From contig CAIFEQ010000003.1 in assembly GCA_903789495.1 (NCBI GenBank), forward strand, positions 1-64,000: a stretch of 64,000 nucleotides of DNA. The letters are read 5' to 3'. Position numbers and translations under genes: made by a program. Below the pieces are notes generated by a model. The model was not told the origin of the DNA, ran no database searches, and was given only the letters and a program-made list of their open reading frames with translations. This DNA is from an uncultured Erysipelotrichaceae bacterium (GTDB lineage Bacteria; Bacillota_I; Bacilli_A; Erysipelotrichales; Erysipelotrichaceae). Numbering within the stretch: the stretch's first letter is position 1; every line of letters begins with the position of its first letter. This document shows, piece after piece, positions 8,957-16,576 of the stretch.

Positions 8957-8972
8957 TGCTAAAATAGGCGCA
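8957..8972 (+). promoter_or_regulatory. extended -10 promoter giving a leaderless mRNA
   Basis: TG-C-TAAAAT has its -10 hexamer at 8960-8965. The expected transcription start, 7 nt past the hexamer, is base 8972, which is the A of the lipoprotein ATG. No Shine-Dalgarno lies in the few bases before the ATG. Confidence 0.6.
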
Positions 8973-9529
8973 TGAAACAGAAGAAAACAATCCTGGCGGC
9001 TCTGGCCCTGCTGGTCCTGACCGGCTGTCAGAGTACCGGTTCAACAGAAGCCGCAGCCGCTTCACCCGCCGCAACAGCAGTCCCGGCGGCAGAAAGCACC
9101 TCAGCAGCCGCTGTCTTTGCCCTGCATTCCGACAGCCTGGTCAACGGCGTCTGGGACGATGCGATTGCCAGCGTCGATGACGGCGAGGACATGAGTCCGG
9201 AACTGGACTGGCCGGCAGTGGACGGTGCGGCGGGCTATGCCGTGTACATGATCGATCCGGATGGCGGTGACTGGCTGCACTGGCTGGGCTGGACGAGCGA
9301 AACCGAGCTGGCCGCCGGCGCCGATATCGGCGACTACATCGGTCCCTATCCGCCCTCCGGCACGCATACCTATGTCGTCTATGTTTTCGCCCTGCAGACA
9401 CGGCCCGAAACCCTGCCGGGCAGCTTCGATGCCGCCGGCAATGCCATTAACGACATCCGCGCCCAGCTGGACAGCGCCGGCACGATCCTGGCCGAAGCCA
9501 GTCTCAGCGGCACCTACAGCAGAAAATAG
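8972..9529 (+). CDS. PEBP (YbhB/Raf kinase inhibitor-like) lipoprotein
   Basis: A 185-residue lipoprotein. A signal peptide with positively charged start and lipobox LTGC (Cys at 20) predicts attachment to the outer face of the membrane. An Ala/Ser/Thr-rich linker (about 21-48) follows, then a phosphatidylethanolamine-binding-protein fold. Family blocks include SPELDWPAV, MIDPDGGDWLHW and IGPYPPSGTHTYVVYVFAL. The ligand of bacterial PEBP proteins is mostly unknown. It is divergent from the beta-CASP operon. The start codon coincides with the predicted transcription start. Confidence 0.85.
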   Translation: MKQKKTILAALALLVLTGCQSTGSTEAAAASPAATAVPAAESTSAAAVFALHSDSLVNGVWDDAIASVDDGEDMSPELDWPAVDGAAGYAVYMIDPDGGDWLHWLGWTSETELAAGADIGDYIGPYPPSGTHTYVVYVFALQTRPETLPGSFDAAGNAINDIRAQLDSAGTILAEASLSGTYSRK

Positions 9530-9531
9530 AA

Positions 9532-9564
9532 ACGCGCTGTACCTGCCTGCATGGTACAGCGTGT
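9532..9564. terminator. probable bidirectional terminator between convergent genes
   Basis: The arms ACGCGCTGTACC and GGTACAGCGTGT form a 12-bp stem (one G-U). The flanks are only moderately T-rich on either strand, so efficiency is uncertain. Confidence 0.55.
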
Positions 9565-9574
9565 ATTGATCTTT

Positions 9575-10270
9575 TCATTCCTGAATCAGAACCTGCAGTT
9601 CCTGCTGCACGGGACAGATGCGCTCCCGGAAGGACCGGCAGCAGGCCAGGCTGCGCACCTGGTCAATGACGGCATAGCGTTTCCAGCAGTGCAGCGGCAC
9701 GATATGCCGGGCATCCGCTTTCTGCATGAATTCGACCACGCCCAGCTCCGGCCTCACCAGATGCGGATCAAAGGGAATGCAGGCCACATCGAAGACTTCC
9801 CCGGCCAGAAGATCCAGCTGCTGCAGATAGCACACCTGCAGCTGCCGGTCCTCCTCATCCCCATCCCAGTACCAGTCATTCAGATCACCCGCATGATAGA
9901 TCTTCCTGCCATCCACGGTACAGCAGAAGGCCACGCCCTGATCGTTGGAGGCCAGGGTGCGCAGCTGCAGATTGCCGAATGACTCCTGCAGGCCCGGCGT
10001 CAGGAAGCGGATGGCGCCGGATGCCTGCTTCGGAACGACTTCCCGGATATCCTCGGACAGCAGATACTGCGCCACCGGCACCCCGGTCTGCTGAGGCAGG
10101 GAAAAGATTTCGGAAGAATAATGGTCCCAGTGGATGTGGCTGTTGAGCACATAGAAAGGCTTGCCGGCAGAAATGGCTGGCAGAGTGCCGCCGTAATAAT
10201 CAAAGAGCAGCGTGGCCTGATCGGTTTCCGCCAGCACACAGCTGTGCCGGATGAAGGTGACTTTCAGCAT
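9575..10270 (-). CDS. MBL-fold metal-dependent hydrolase
   Basis: A 231-residue protein of the UlaG-like branch of the metallo-beta-lactamase superfamily. It opens with KVTFIRHSCVL, carries the metal motif NSHIHWDHYS (about 43-52) and has HAGDLNDW with a further ligand Asp. Such enzymes cleave lactones or phosphoesters, and the substrate here is unknown. It lies 12 nt after the VOC protein gene in the same operon. This is the third distinct MBL gene within 4 kb. Confidence 0.82.
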   Translation of the reverse strand: MLKVTFIRHSCVLAETDQATLLFDYYGGTLPAISAGKPFYVLNSHIHWDHYSSEIFSLPQQTGVPVAQYLLSEDIREVVPKQASGAIRFLTPGLQESFGNLQLRTLASNDQGVAFCCTVDGRKIYHAGDLNDWYWDGDEEDRQLQVCYLQQLDLLAGEVFDVACIPFDPHLVRPELGVVEFMQKADARHIVPLHCWKRYAVIDQVRSLACCRSFRERICPVQQELQVLIQE

Positions 10271-10282
10271 GGTTCCTCCTGC

Positions 10283-10654
10283 TCAGCGCTGCGGGATGAT
10301 TTCAATCCAGTAATCATCCGGATCATGGATGAAGTAGATGCCCATGGCCGGATTCTCATAGCAGATGCAGCCCATCTGTTCATGAAGGGCATGAGCCGCT
10401 GCCATGTCATCGGTACAGAAAGCCAGATGGAATTCATTGTCCCCCAGATCATAGTGATCCTTCTGCCAGTCCCGCAGCCAGGTCAGCTCCAGCTGATGCC
10501 GGGATTCCCCGTCGCCCAGAAAGACGATGATGAAGCTGCCGTCCGGCGCGGTGGTACGGCGGACTTCCTGCAGACCCAGCGCCTGCTGATAAAAGGTGAT
10601 GGAACGCTGCAGATCCGTGACATTGAAATTGTTATGGGCAAAGCGAAACTTCAT
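10283..10654 (-). CDS. VOC family protein (glyoxalase I-like)
   Basis: A 123-residue single vicinal-oxygen-chelate domain. It begins KFRFAHNNFNV, has the substrate-strand block RHQLELTW and ends with YFIHDPDDYWIEIIP, where the Glu near the end is the usual metal ligand. The arrangement resembles lactoylglutathione lyase. With the following MBL hydrolase it could form a glyoxalase I/II-like detoxification pair, but that is only inferred from gene order. A TATAAT -10 precedes it. Confidence 0.82.
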   Translation of the reverse strand: MKFRFAHNNFNVTDLQRSITFYQQALGLQEVRRTTAPDGSFIIVFLGDGESRHQLELTWLRDWQKDHYDLGDNEFHLAFCTDDMAAAHALHEQMGCICYENPAMGIYFIHDPDDYWIEIIPQR

Positions 10655-10693
10655 GTTGTTCTCCTCTTCCGGCCGCCAGAAGCGCTCTTTCAG

Positions 10694-10699
10694 ATTATA
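10694..10699 (-). promoter_or_regulatory. -10 box of the VOC/MBL operon
   Basis: Perfect TATAAT on the minus strand, about 40 nt before the VOC start codon. The -35 position is poor and lies next to the dyad at 10723-10738, which suggests regulated expression. Confidence 0.55.
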
Positions 10700-10722
10700 G
10701 CCCGCGGGAGGGCTGAAGGAAC

Positions 10723-10757
10723 TTCCGGTTTACCGGAAACGATTCTGTGGATAAGAT
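10723..10757 (+). promoter_or_regulatory. operator-like dyad and promoter of the COG4100 gene
   Basis: The inverted repeat TTCCGGTTTACCGGAA (10723-10738) has 7-bp arms and a 2-nt centre. It overlaps -35 TTTACC (10729-10734), which is 17 bp from -10 TAAGAT (10752-10757). A repressor bound here could act on both divergent promoters. Confidence 0.55.
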
Positions 10758-10784
10758 AGGATGCGGACTGAAAGGAAGCGGAAC

Positions 10785-12038
10785 ATGATTACTGAACAGA
10801 TTGACGAACGTCTTTTGAAGCTGGCGGAAGAATCTGACCGGGATCTGAAGGAAATCTATGAGCAGATCGATGCGGTCTGTCTGTATCACTCCGACCGGAT
10901 TCTTTCTGCTTTTCGGAAGAACTCGGTTTCCTACTCGGACTTTGCCGAGATCAACGGCTATGGCAACTATGATGAAGGCCGGGACAAGCTGGAACGGATC
11001 TTTGCAGAAGTGCTGGGCTGTGAGGATGCCCTGGTGCGGACGCAGATCATGAGCGGCACCAACGCCCTCTGGCTGACCTTCTCTGCTCTGCTCAGACACG
11101 GAGATACGCTGATCTCCCTGTCCGGCACCCCCTATGATTCCCTGCAGGAGATGATCGGCCTCTATGGAGATTCTTCACAGTCGCTGAAGAACCATGGCGT
11201 ACGCTATGAGCAGATCGATCTGGTCGACAACGACTTTGATCTGCCCCGGATCCGGGAACGCCTGGCCAGGCAGGATGTGCGTCTGGTGGAGATCCAGCGC
11301 TCGCGTGGCTACTCTTCCCGGCAGTCGCTGTCCATTGCCAGGATCGCCCGGGTCATCGAGACCATCCGCTCCGTCAACCAGGACGTCATCATCATGGTTG
11401 ACAACTGCTATGGCGAACTGGTCGAGAAACAGGAGCCGGGCCATGTCGGGGCAGATGTGGTCGTCGGTTCGCTGATGAAGAACCTCGGCGGCGGGATCGC
11501 CTCCTCGGGCGGCTATGTGGCCGGGCGGAAAGATCTGATCGGGATGGTGGCCGACCGGCTGACCGCGCCGGGCGTGGGCAAGGAACTGGGCGCCAACTTC
11601 AACCAGAACAGTGCCTTCTTCAAGGGCATCTTCATGGCTCCCAGTGCGGTGCGCGGGGCTCTGAAGACGGCGGTCTTCACCGCTTACATGCTGGAGAAGC
11701 TTGGCTATCAGAACGTCTCGCCGAAATGGAATGAACCGCGCACCGACATCATTCAGACCGTCGAACTGGGCAGCAAGCAGAACCTGGTGGCCTTTACCCA
11801 GGGCATGCAGGCGGCCTCGCCGGTGGACTCCTATGTCCGGGTCCTGCCCGCCCCGATGCCGGGCTATCCGTTTGACGAAGTCATGGCCTGCGGGGCCTTC
11901 ACCCAGGGCAGCACGATTGAACTGAGTGCCGATGCCCCGGTCGTACCGCCCTATACCCTGTATTCCCAGGGCGGCCTGACCCCGGAATACGGCCGGCTGT
12001 CGATCCTGCTGGCCCTGAACGGTCTGCTGCAGAAATAA
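10785..12038 (+). CDS. methionine gamma-lyase-like PLP enzyme (COG4100)
   Basis: A 417-residue fold-type I PLP enzyme of the 'aluminium resistance protein'/YnbB family, related to cystathionine gamma-synthase-type lyases. The PLP pocket is visible: MSGTNALWL phosphate loop, D206 in IIMVDNCYGE and the Schiff-base lysine K232 in GSLMKNLGGGIA. In Bacillota this gene often lies near the glutamine synthetase regulator; here it stands alone. The exact substrate is not established; a C-S lyase role is inferred. The chosen ATG has AAAGGAAG upstream; an earlier in-frame ATG at 10761 lies almost at the predicted transcription start. Confidence 0.88.
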   Translation: MITEQIDERLLKLAEESDRDLKEIYEQIDAVCLYHSDRILSAFRKNSVSYSDFAEINGYGNYDEGRDKLERIFAEVLGCEDALVRTQIMSGTNALWLTFSALLRHGDTLISLSGTPYDSLQEMIGLYGDSSQSLKNHGVRYEQIDLVDNDFDLPRIRERLARQDVRLVEIQRSRGYSSRQSLSIARIARVIETIRSVNQDVIIMVDNCYGELVEKQEPGHVGADVVVGSLMKNLGGGIASSGGYVAGRKDLIGMVADRLTAPGVGKELGANFNQNSAFFKGIFMAPSAVRGALKTAVFTAYMLEKLGYQNVSPKWNEPRTDIIQTVELGSKQNLVAFTQGMQAASPVDSYVRVLPAPMPGYPFDEVMACGAFTQGSTIELSADAPVVPPYTLYSQGGLTPEYGRLSILLALNGLLQK

Positions 12039-12039
12039 A

Positions 12040-12059
12040 GGGAAGCTCAGCAGCTTCCC
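12040..12059. terminator. hairpin between convergent genes
   Basis: GGGAAGCT and AGCTTCCC form an 8-bp stem with a CAGC loop. It includes the SDR stop codon. No strong T tract follows on either strand. Confidence 0.45.
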
Positions 12060-12793
12060 ATCTGTCCGCCATCGATGCGGAGAATCGTATTATTGATGAA
12101 ATCAGCCTCGTCTGAGATCAGGAACCTGACCAGGTGTGCCACCTCTTCCGGTTTCCCGTACCGCCGGACGAGGATTTTTTCGCATTCCTGCCGGAGGAAT
12201 TCCTCATCATAGCCGTCCAGTTCGGAGGCCGTGCCGATGAAGCCCGGGGCCACTGCGTTGACATGGATATCCGGGGCAAACTGCACCGCCAGATCATGGG
12301 TCAGGGAATTCAGGGCAGCTTTGGAGGCATCATAGTCGATGCTCATGGGATAGTAGGTATTCATCCCGTTGGTCGAAGAGATGTTGATGATGCGGCCATA
12401 GTGCTGCTCCAGCATGTGCTCCGAGACCCGCCGGGCACAGAAATAGGCCCCCAGAACATTGACATCCAGGGTGCGCCGGAACTCTTCGCTGCTCTTGCGG
12501 CGGAAGAGATTGGCGAGATCCACGCCCGCATTGTTGATGAGGATATCGATCCCGCCCAGCTGTTCTTCAGCCTGCCGGACCATCCGGTCCACCTGCTGCT
12601 CATCGGCCACATCGGCATGAATGGCCAGGGCACGGATGCCGCAGCGCTGCTGCAGATCCTGCTGCAGCTGTTCGGCCTGGGTGCGTGAATGCAGGTAGTT
12701 CAGCACCAGATCATAGCCGGCCTCGCCCAGCTCCTGGGCAATGGCATGCCCGATGCCGCGGGAGGCACCGGTAATCAGAACCGTTCTGCGCAT
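12047..12793 (-). CDS. SDR family oxidoreductase
   Basis: A 248-residue classical short-chain dehydrogenase. The dinucleotide site TGASRGIG is at 7-14, NNAG at about 87-90, and the active-site YDASK follows a Ser-rich ISSTNG block. The C-terminal VNAVAPGF and LRIDGGQ blocks are FabG-like. It is probably a 3-oxoacyl- or sugar-type reductase; the substrate cannot be given. It lies just downstream of efp, but the efp terminator fills the gap, so separate or leaky transcription is likely. Confidence 0.87.
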   Translation of the reverse strand: MRRTVLITGASRGIGHAIAQELGEAGYDLVLNYLHSRTQAEQLQQDLQQRCGIRALAIHADVADEQQVDRMVRQAEEQLGGIDILINNAGVDLANLFRRKSSEEFRRTLDVNVLGAYFCARRVSEHMLEQHYGRIINISSTNGMNTYYPMSIDYDASKAALNSLTHDLAVQFAPDIHVNAVAPGFIGTASELDGYDEEFLRQECEKILVRRYGKPEEVAHLVRFLISDEADFINNTILRIDGGQMGSC

Positions 12794-12796
12794 GGC

Positions 12797-12822
12797 AAAA
12801 AAGAGCCTGTCCTCAGGCTCTT
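12797..12822 (-). terminator. intrinsic terminator of efp
   Basis: On the minus strand a 9-bp stem AAGAGCCTG/CAGGCTCTT with a 4-nt loop runs into a six-T tract. The stem includes the last codons and stop of efp. Confidence 0.88.
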
Positions 12823-13370
12823 CCGGAATACTTGCCGTCCGCGGTGAAGACGACGATCTTTTCTCCCTGTTCGATGAACATCGGCACCTTCAGGGTCAGA
12901 CCGGTCTCGGTCGTCGCATCCTTGGACTGAGAAGACGGAGCACCCTTGATGGCCGGCGTGGTCTCGGTCACGGTGAGTTCCACCTTTTCCGGCATCATGA
13001 CGTCGAGCACTTCTCCCTCGAACATCATCAGCGAAACTTCCATGCCTTCGATCAGGTAATACTTGTTGTCCCCGATCTTGCTTTCGTCCAGCTCATAGGT
13101 CTCGAAGGTCTCCATATCCATGAAGTAGTAGGTATCCCCTGCCGCATAGGAATAGTTGACGGCCTTCTTCTCGATCATTGCCTGCTCAAACTTGGTATTG
13201 GCGTTGAAATTCCGCTCCTGAGTGGACCCGGTGCGCAGGTTCTTCATCTTGGTCTTGAGAATGGCCGCGCCCTTGCCCGGTTTGACATGCATGAAATCCA
13301 GCACCAGCCAGGGATCTCCATCCACCATCACGGTCAAGCCTGTTCTGAAATCACCAGCTTCAATAGCCAT
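12813..13370 (-). CDS. efp: elongation factor P
   Basis: A 185-residue translation factor that binds between the P and E sites and relieves stalling at polyproline. All three beta-barrel domains are present. The tip loop VKPGKGAAI places K33 where Bacillus subtilis has the modified Lys32. No modification enzyme gene is seen in the window. AAGGAGG lies before the ATG, and a TTGTAA-N18-TACAAT promoter lies upstream. The length is normal. Confidence 0.97.
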   Translation of the reverse strand: MAIEAGDFRTGLTVMVDGDPWLVLDFMHVKPGKGAAILKTKMKNLRTGSTQERNFNANTKFEQAMIEKKAVNYSYAAGDTYYFMDMETFETYELDESKIGDNKYYLIEGMEVSLMMFEGEVLDVMMPEKVELTVTETTPAIKGAPSSQSKDATTETGLTLKVPMFIEQGEKIVVFTADGKYSGRA

Positions 13371-13406
13371 AACTGACTGCCTCCTTTATCCTGTCGTAAC
13401 GCCGCT

Positions 13407-13436
13407 ATTGTATCAGCTTCAGACGTTTTTTTACAA
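13407..13436 (-). promoter_or_regulatory. promoter of efp
   Basis: -35 TTGTAA (13431-13436) and -10 TACAAT (13407-13412) on the minus strand are 18 bp apart, with the -10 about 37 nt before the efp ATG. Confidence 0.65.
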
Positions 13437-13446
13437 TACAGCCAGC

Positions 13447-14673
13447 TCAGAGAATCGAGCCTTTTTCCTCTTTGTGACTGCTGATATACCGGCTCCAGCG
13501 GATATAGCCGTAGGTCGTATTGGTAAAATAGCCCAGTTTCAGCACCAGCAGGACATACTGCCCCGAGAGGATGTTGATGATCGATTCCAGGGCGGCACAG
13601 ATATACCAGGCGATCCACTGTTCCCGCATCCGGAAGAAGATGAACAGGCCGTTGGCCACCCCGACCGCCGAGGCACAGGCATCCAGATAGGTCACGATGG
13701 TCTCCAGCGTCCGGTTGCCGCCGAGGAAGTCGGTCTGGATGTTCAGGCCGCTGATGAAATAGCCCAGCACCACCGTCCAGACCACGATGCCCAGGATGAC
13801 CAGCACTTCCTGCCAGCCCTTCAGCCGCCGCACGGCCGTCAGTTCGTCCGCTTCCTCATCCTTATGCTTGGACCAGTTGATATAGCTCAGAATGTCGATC
13901 GGCAGCCAGAAGAACAGCGTCGTCACCATCGTCGCAAAGCGGTACATCAGCACCAGGCACATGACGATCTCGGTGATCTCCACGGCCACCGAGACCAGGA
14001 AGTTATAGCGCGACTGCTTGGAGATCAGCAGTTCACAGAGAATGTTCAGGAAGGTATCCAGCAGGTACAGGAACATGATGACAATCCCGTTGACCCCGTT
14101 GGCGCTCTCCTCCGGAAACAGCACCGCCACGATGGTCGCCAGCACCATGATGGACAGGAACCAGCACTTCTCATAGGTACTGAAGGCCCTGGAGAAGGCC
14201 GTCATGATCCCCAGCGACAGCACCAGGATGCATAGTGAGGTCCCCAGGTTGAAGATGCTCATGGTCTGGTCGGCGGTCAGGGTCTGATAGGCCCTGTCCG
14301 CTTCTGCCTGCGTGGGATTCTCGTGGTCGAAGAACAGATGGGTGCCGTTGTCAGTGACATACTCATAGGCGGTTATGGTCTGCGTCTCCAGCTGTTCGTA
14401 TGCTTCATAGGTATAGGCGACGATCAGGTAATCTTCGCCATCCCGGTAGGTGACTTCACAGACCGCCGAGTCTTCATCATAGTCTTCCTGGGACAGATCC
14501 CGCGTCATGGTGCGGGTGCCAACATACTGCAGCTGCCCGTAGTCCTCCGTCACCCTGGAAGCCCCGGCCAGGAAGCAGATCACTGCCCCCACGGCCATGG
14601 CCACCAGCAGGATCTTCTCCAGCAGAAACAGCCGGGGATTCGGTTCCCTGTATTCCCTGATTCTCTTCAGCAT
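13447..14673 (-). CDS. pnuC: PnuC family nicotinamide riboside transporter with long N-terminal extension
   Basis: A 408-residue membrane protein. From about residue 165 on it matches the PnuC layout: TM segments, the FWLPIDILSYINWSKHK block, a charged loop with KGWQEVL, and the last half YLDACAS, REQWIAWY and YIRWSRY. PnuC carries nicotinamide riboside (or related vitamins) across the membrane by facilitated diffusion. Usual PnuC length is about 200-250. The extra 160 residues hold a TM helix (about 20-38), a polar segment rich in Tyr, Thr and acidic residues (about 45-138) and another TM helix. The role of that segment is unknown. The ATG has GGGAGAGGAA before it. Confidence 0.85.
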   Translation of the reverse strand: MLKRIREYREPNPRLFLLEKILLVAMAVGAVICFLAGASRVTEDYGQLQYVGTRTMTRDLSQEDYDEDSAVCEVTYRDGEDYLIVAYTYEAYEQLETQTITAYEYVTDNGTHLFFDHENPTQAEADRAYQTLTADQTMSIFNLGTSLCILVLSLGIMTAFSRAFSTYEKCWFLSIMVLATIVAVLFPEESANGVNGIVIMFLYLLDTFLNILCELLISKQSRYNFLVSVAVEITEIVMCLVLMYRFATMVTTLFFWLPIDILSYINWSKHKDEEADELTAVRRLKGWQEVLVILGIVVWTVVLGYFISGLNIQTDFLGGNRTLETIVTYLDACASAVGVANGLFIFFRMREQWIAWYICAALESIINILSGQYVLLVLKLGYFTNTTYGYIRWSRYISSHKEEKGSIL

Positions 14674-14701
14674 TTTCCTCTCCCTGCCGGATCATTCATG
14701 C

Positions 14702-14743
14702 AAAAACGCAAAGAATGCCTGTGTTCCGGCGGCCAGACATTCT
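14702..14743 (-). terminator. hairpin with T tract upstream of pnuC
   Basis: On the minus strand AGAATG-T-CTG pairs with CAG-G-CATTCT and is followed by TTGCGTTTTT. It either ends a transcript from the small ORF at 14793-14939 or acts as an attenuator in the pnuC leader. Confidence 0.55.
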
Positions 14744-14792
14744 CCGAAACGAAGTGATGCCATTTATGATCTTTCAGAAATGCCCTGCTGTA

Positions 14793-14939
14793 TCAGGGAG
14801 CCAGCCGGCACAGCGTGCACCAGGGCACCCAGGCCGGACAGAACAGAAAGCTGTCCCGGAGCGTCATCGGAAGACGGACTGACGCATCTGCCAGTCTGTT
14901 CAGGCGCCTGATCATTTCTTCTCTGTCTGCAGATGCCAT
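14793..14939 (-). CDS. possible small protein, 48 residues
   Basis: Not recognised. The ORF begins MASADREEMIRRLNRL and ends with an aromatic, Cys-containing tail (FCPAWVPWCTLCRLAP). The N-terminal half could be an amphipathic helix; the tail has three Cys in 13 residues. AGAGGG lies just before the ATG and an AGGAGG farther back. A hairpin with T tract follows its stop. No homology can be judged by eye, and it could be a chance ORF in the leader of pnuC. Confidence 0.3.
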   Translation of the reverse strand: MASADREEMIRRLNRLADASVRLPMTLRDSFLFCPAWVPWCTLCRLAP

Positions 14940-14966
14940 GTCCCTCTTTCCCTTGCCTCCTAATCC

Positions 14967-15014
14967 TAAAAATACCGGCATCGATTTGCAAGCGTTTCGG
15001 TAAAAATACCGGCA
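14967..15014. repeat. two direct copies of a 14-bp word, 34 bp apart
   Basis: TAAAAATACCGGCA occurs at 14967-14980 and again at 15001-15014. The 34-bp spacing is close to three helical turns. The pair lies upstream of the small ORF and in the region between it and the divergent FMN protein gene. Confidence 0.7.
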
Positions 15015-15170
15015 CGGTACAGGAAGGCTGCTTTCCGGTCCTGCAGTCCCGGTTACTAATAAATTTCTAAGTTTCTCATTAATTTGCTTATATCTTCCGT
15101 TTCCCGTGCTGCCCTGATAGATTGGGCACTGGAAGCGGAACCGCACAGGTGCCGCGAAGGAGGATAAGCA

Positions 15171-15566
15171 ATGCAGTTCAGCGAAAGCGTCAAGAATCTC
15201 TTAAAGTCCAGCATGTGGGATCTGGCTACCTGCTCTGACGGGCAGCCGAATGTGGTTCCGGTCGCCTTCAAGGATGTCACCCCGGACGGCAGACTGGTCG
15301 TCGGCGATGTCTTCCTGGAGACCACACTGAAGAACATCCAGGCCAACAACAAGGTGGCCATCTCGGTCTACGATGCCAAGACACTGGAAGGCTATCAGAT
15401 CAAGGGCACCGCAGAATATGTCAAAGAAGGCGCCATTGTCGACACCTTCAAGGCGGTTGTCGAGAAGGCCTTCAAAGGTGCCGGTACCGCCAAGGGTGCT
15501 CTGATCATCACGCCGGAGAAGGTCATTGTCACCACCCCGGGTCCGGACAACAAGAAGGTTCTCTGA
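15171..15566 (+). CDS. pyridoxamine 5'-phosphate oxidase-like FMN-binding protein
   Basis: A 131-residue single-domain split barrel. The pattern of a short N-terminal helix, LATCSDGQPNVVPVAFKDV, FLETTLKNIQANNKVAISVYD and YQIKGTAEYV is typical of small FMN proteins of the PNPOx-like/flavoredoxin group. These commonly act as flavin reductases or F420/FMN-binding proteins; the substrate is not predictable. A strong AAGGAGG precedes the ATG and a clear terminator follows. Confidence 0.85.
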   Translation: MQFSESVKNLLKSSMWDLATCSDGQPNVVPVAFKDVTPDGRLVVGDVFLETTLKNIQANNKVAISVYDAKTLEGYQIKGTAEYVKEGAIVDTFKAVVEKAFKGAGTAKGALIITPEKVIVTTPGPDNKKVL

Positions 15567-15591
15567 GTTCTGCCGCAGAGCAGAAAGAATG

Positions 15592-15623
15592 CCGATACAG
15601 AAAGAATCCGTATCGGTTTTTTT
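15592..15623 (+). terminator. intrinsic terminator of the FMN protein gene
   Basis: CCGATAC and GTATCGG form a 7-bp stem followed by seven T. Confidence 0.88.
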
Positions 15624-15656
15624 CGGATACGCAGAGCATGCATGCAGGCAATAAAT

Positions 15657-16490
15657 CTACTGTTCATGGGTCTGCAGGGGTTCAACGGGAAACAGGTATT
15701 TCATCAGCCGGCAGGTCTTCAGATGGATGATTTCTCTGACATACAAGGTATCCTTCATCTGCAGTCCCTGACTGTTCAGTACTGACAGGATCCGCTGACG
15801 TTTCAGCTGTGAAAGCAGGAAATCATGCTCAAGTTCCGTCGTATAGACTGCACACTTTCCCGGCTGGATGTACTGCATGTCTCCGTCCGAGAGCTGCAGT
15901 TCTTCTGCCCATCTGACAGAAATGGCAATGCCCGCCTGATAGGAGACCTGCCGGTCGAGAAAGACCGAGCGCGGAATGATCATAGAGAAGTCAGCAAACC
16001 CGATTTCATCTGCCGGCACCTGAGAAAAGCAGCGGTACAGATTGGGGTCCTTGTCATACTGGTAGAAATCTTCATAGCAGGAAGAAAACCAGAACGCTTC
16101 CGGCTGTTCCAGGCGGACCTGATCCAGATGCTCCCGGGCCTCCTGCAGTTCGTTCAGCAGTTCCTGATTTTTCCGGTTTTGCCGCTGCAGCCGGGTGATT
16201 TCCTCCTGCAGTCTGGAGTGATTATGCTGCAGAATGTTCTGACAGGCCTCCACATGCTCGGCTTCATAAAGCTGTCTGATCTCCGGGATGGAAAGATCCA
16301 TGCTGCGCCAGCGGCGGCATTCCACCACGGTTTCCACATCATAATCGGAATACATCCGATAATTGTTTTCCTTGTTGATCAGGGGATGAATCAGCCCGAC
16401 ACTTTCATAATGCCGCAGTGTCTCCTTGGTGACATTGCAGAAACGGGCAATGTCATGTGCCGTATATTTTTTCTCGGTACCCTTCGCCAT
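15657..16490 (-). CDS. MerR family transcriptional regulator
   Basis: A 277-residue regulator. Residues 8-75 are a MerR winged helix (YTAHDIARFCNVTKETLRHYESVGLI, NYRMYSDYD). A long coiled coil with many Gln, Glu and Arg (about 95-140) follows. A C-terminal domain of about 130 residues may be a GyrI-like effector-binding fold. I start at MAKG: the TATAAT -10 at 16507-16512 lies inside the longer reading frame, so the upstream ATG could not be on the transcript. It is divergent from an SDR gene whose promoter has the MerR-type 19-bp spacer. Confidence 0.87.
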   Translation of the reverse strand: MAKGTEKKYTAHDIARFCNVTKETLRHYESVGLIHPLINKENNYRMYSDYDVETVVECRRWRSMDLSIPEIRQLYEAEHVEACQNILQHNHSRLQEEITRLQRQNRKNQELLNELQEAREHLDQVRLEQPEAFWFSSCYEDFYQYDKDPNLYRCFSQVPADEIGFADFSMIIPRSVFLDRQVSYQAGIAISVRWAEELQLSDGDMQYIQPGKCAVYTTELEHDFLLSQLKRQRILSVLNSQGLQMKDTLYVREIIHLKTCRLMKYLFPVEPLQTHEQ

Positions 16491-16506
16491 TTTTCTCACC
16501 AGTCCA

Positions 16507-16550
16507 ATTATAAAGGGCATTGACTGCGTTCCGACCCCACGGTTTAGGCT
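16507..16550. promoter_or_regulatory. divergent promoters; MerR-type 19-bp spacer on the plus strand
   Basis: Plus strand: -35 TTGACT (16520-16525) and -10 TAGGCT (16545-16550) are separated by 19 bp, the long spacer that MerR proteins untwist. Minus strand: TATAAT (16507-16512) for the regulator gene. Confidence 0.65.
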
Positions 16551-16576
16551 GAAAACAAATCAGGAGGATAAACAGC

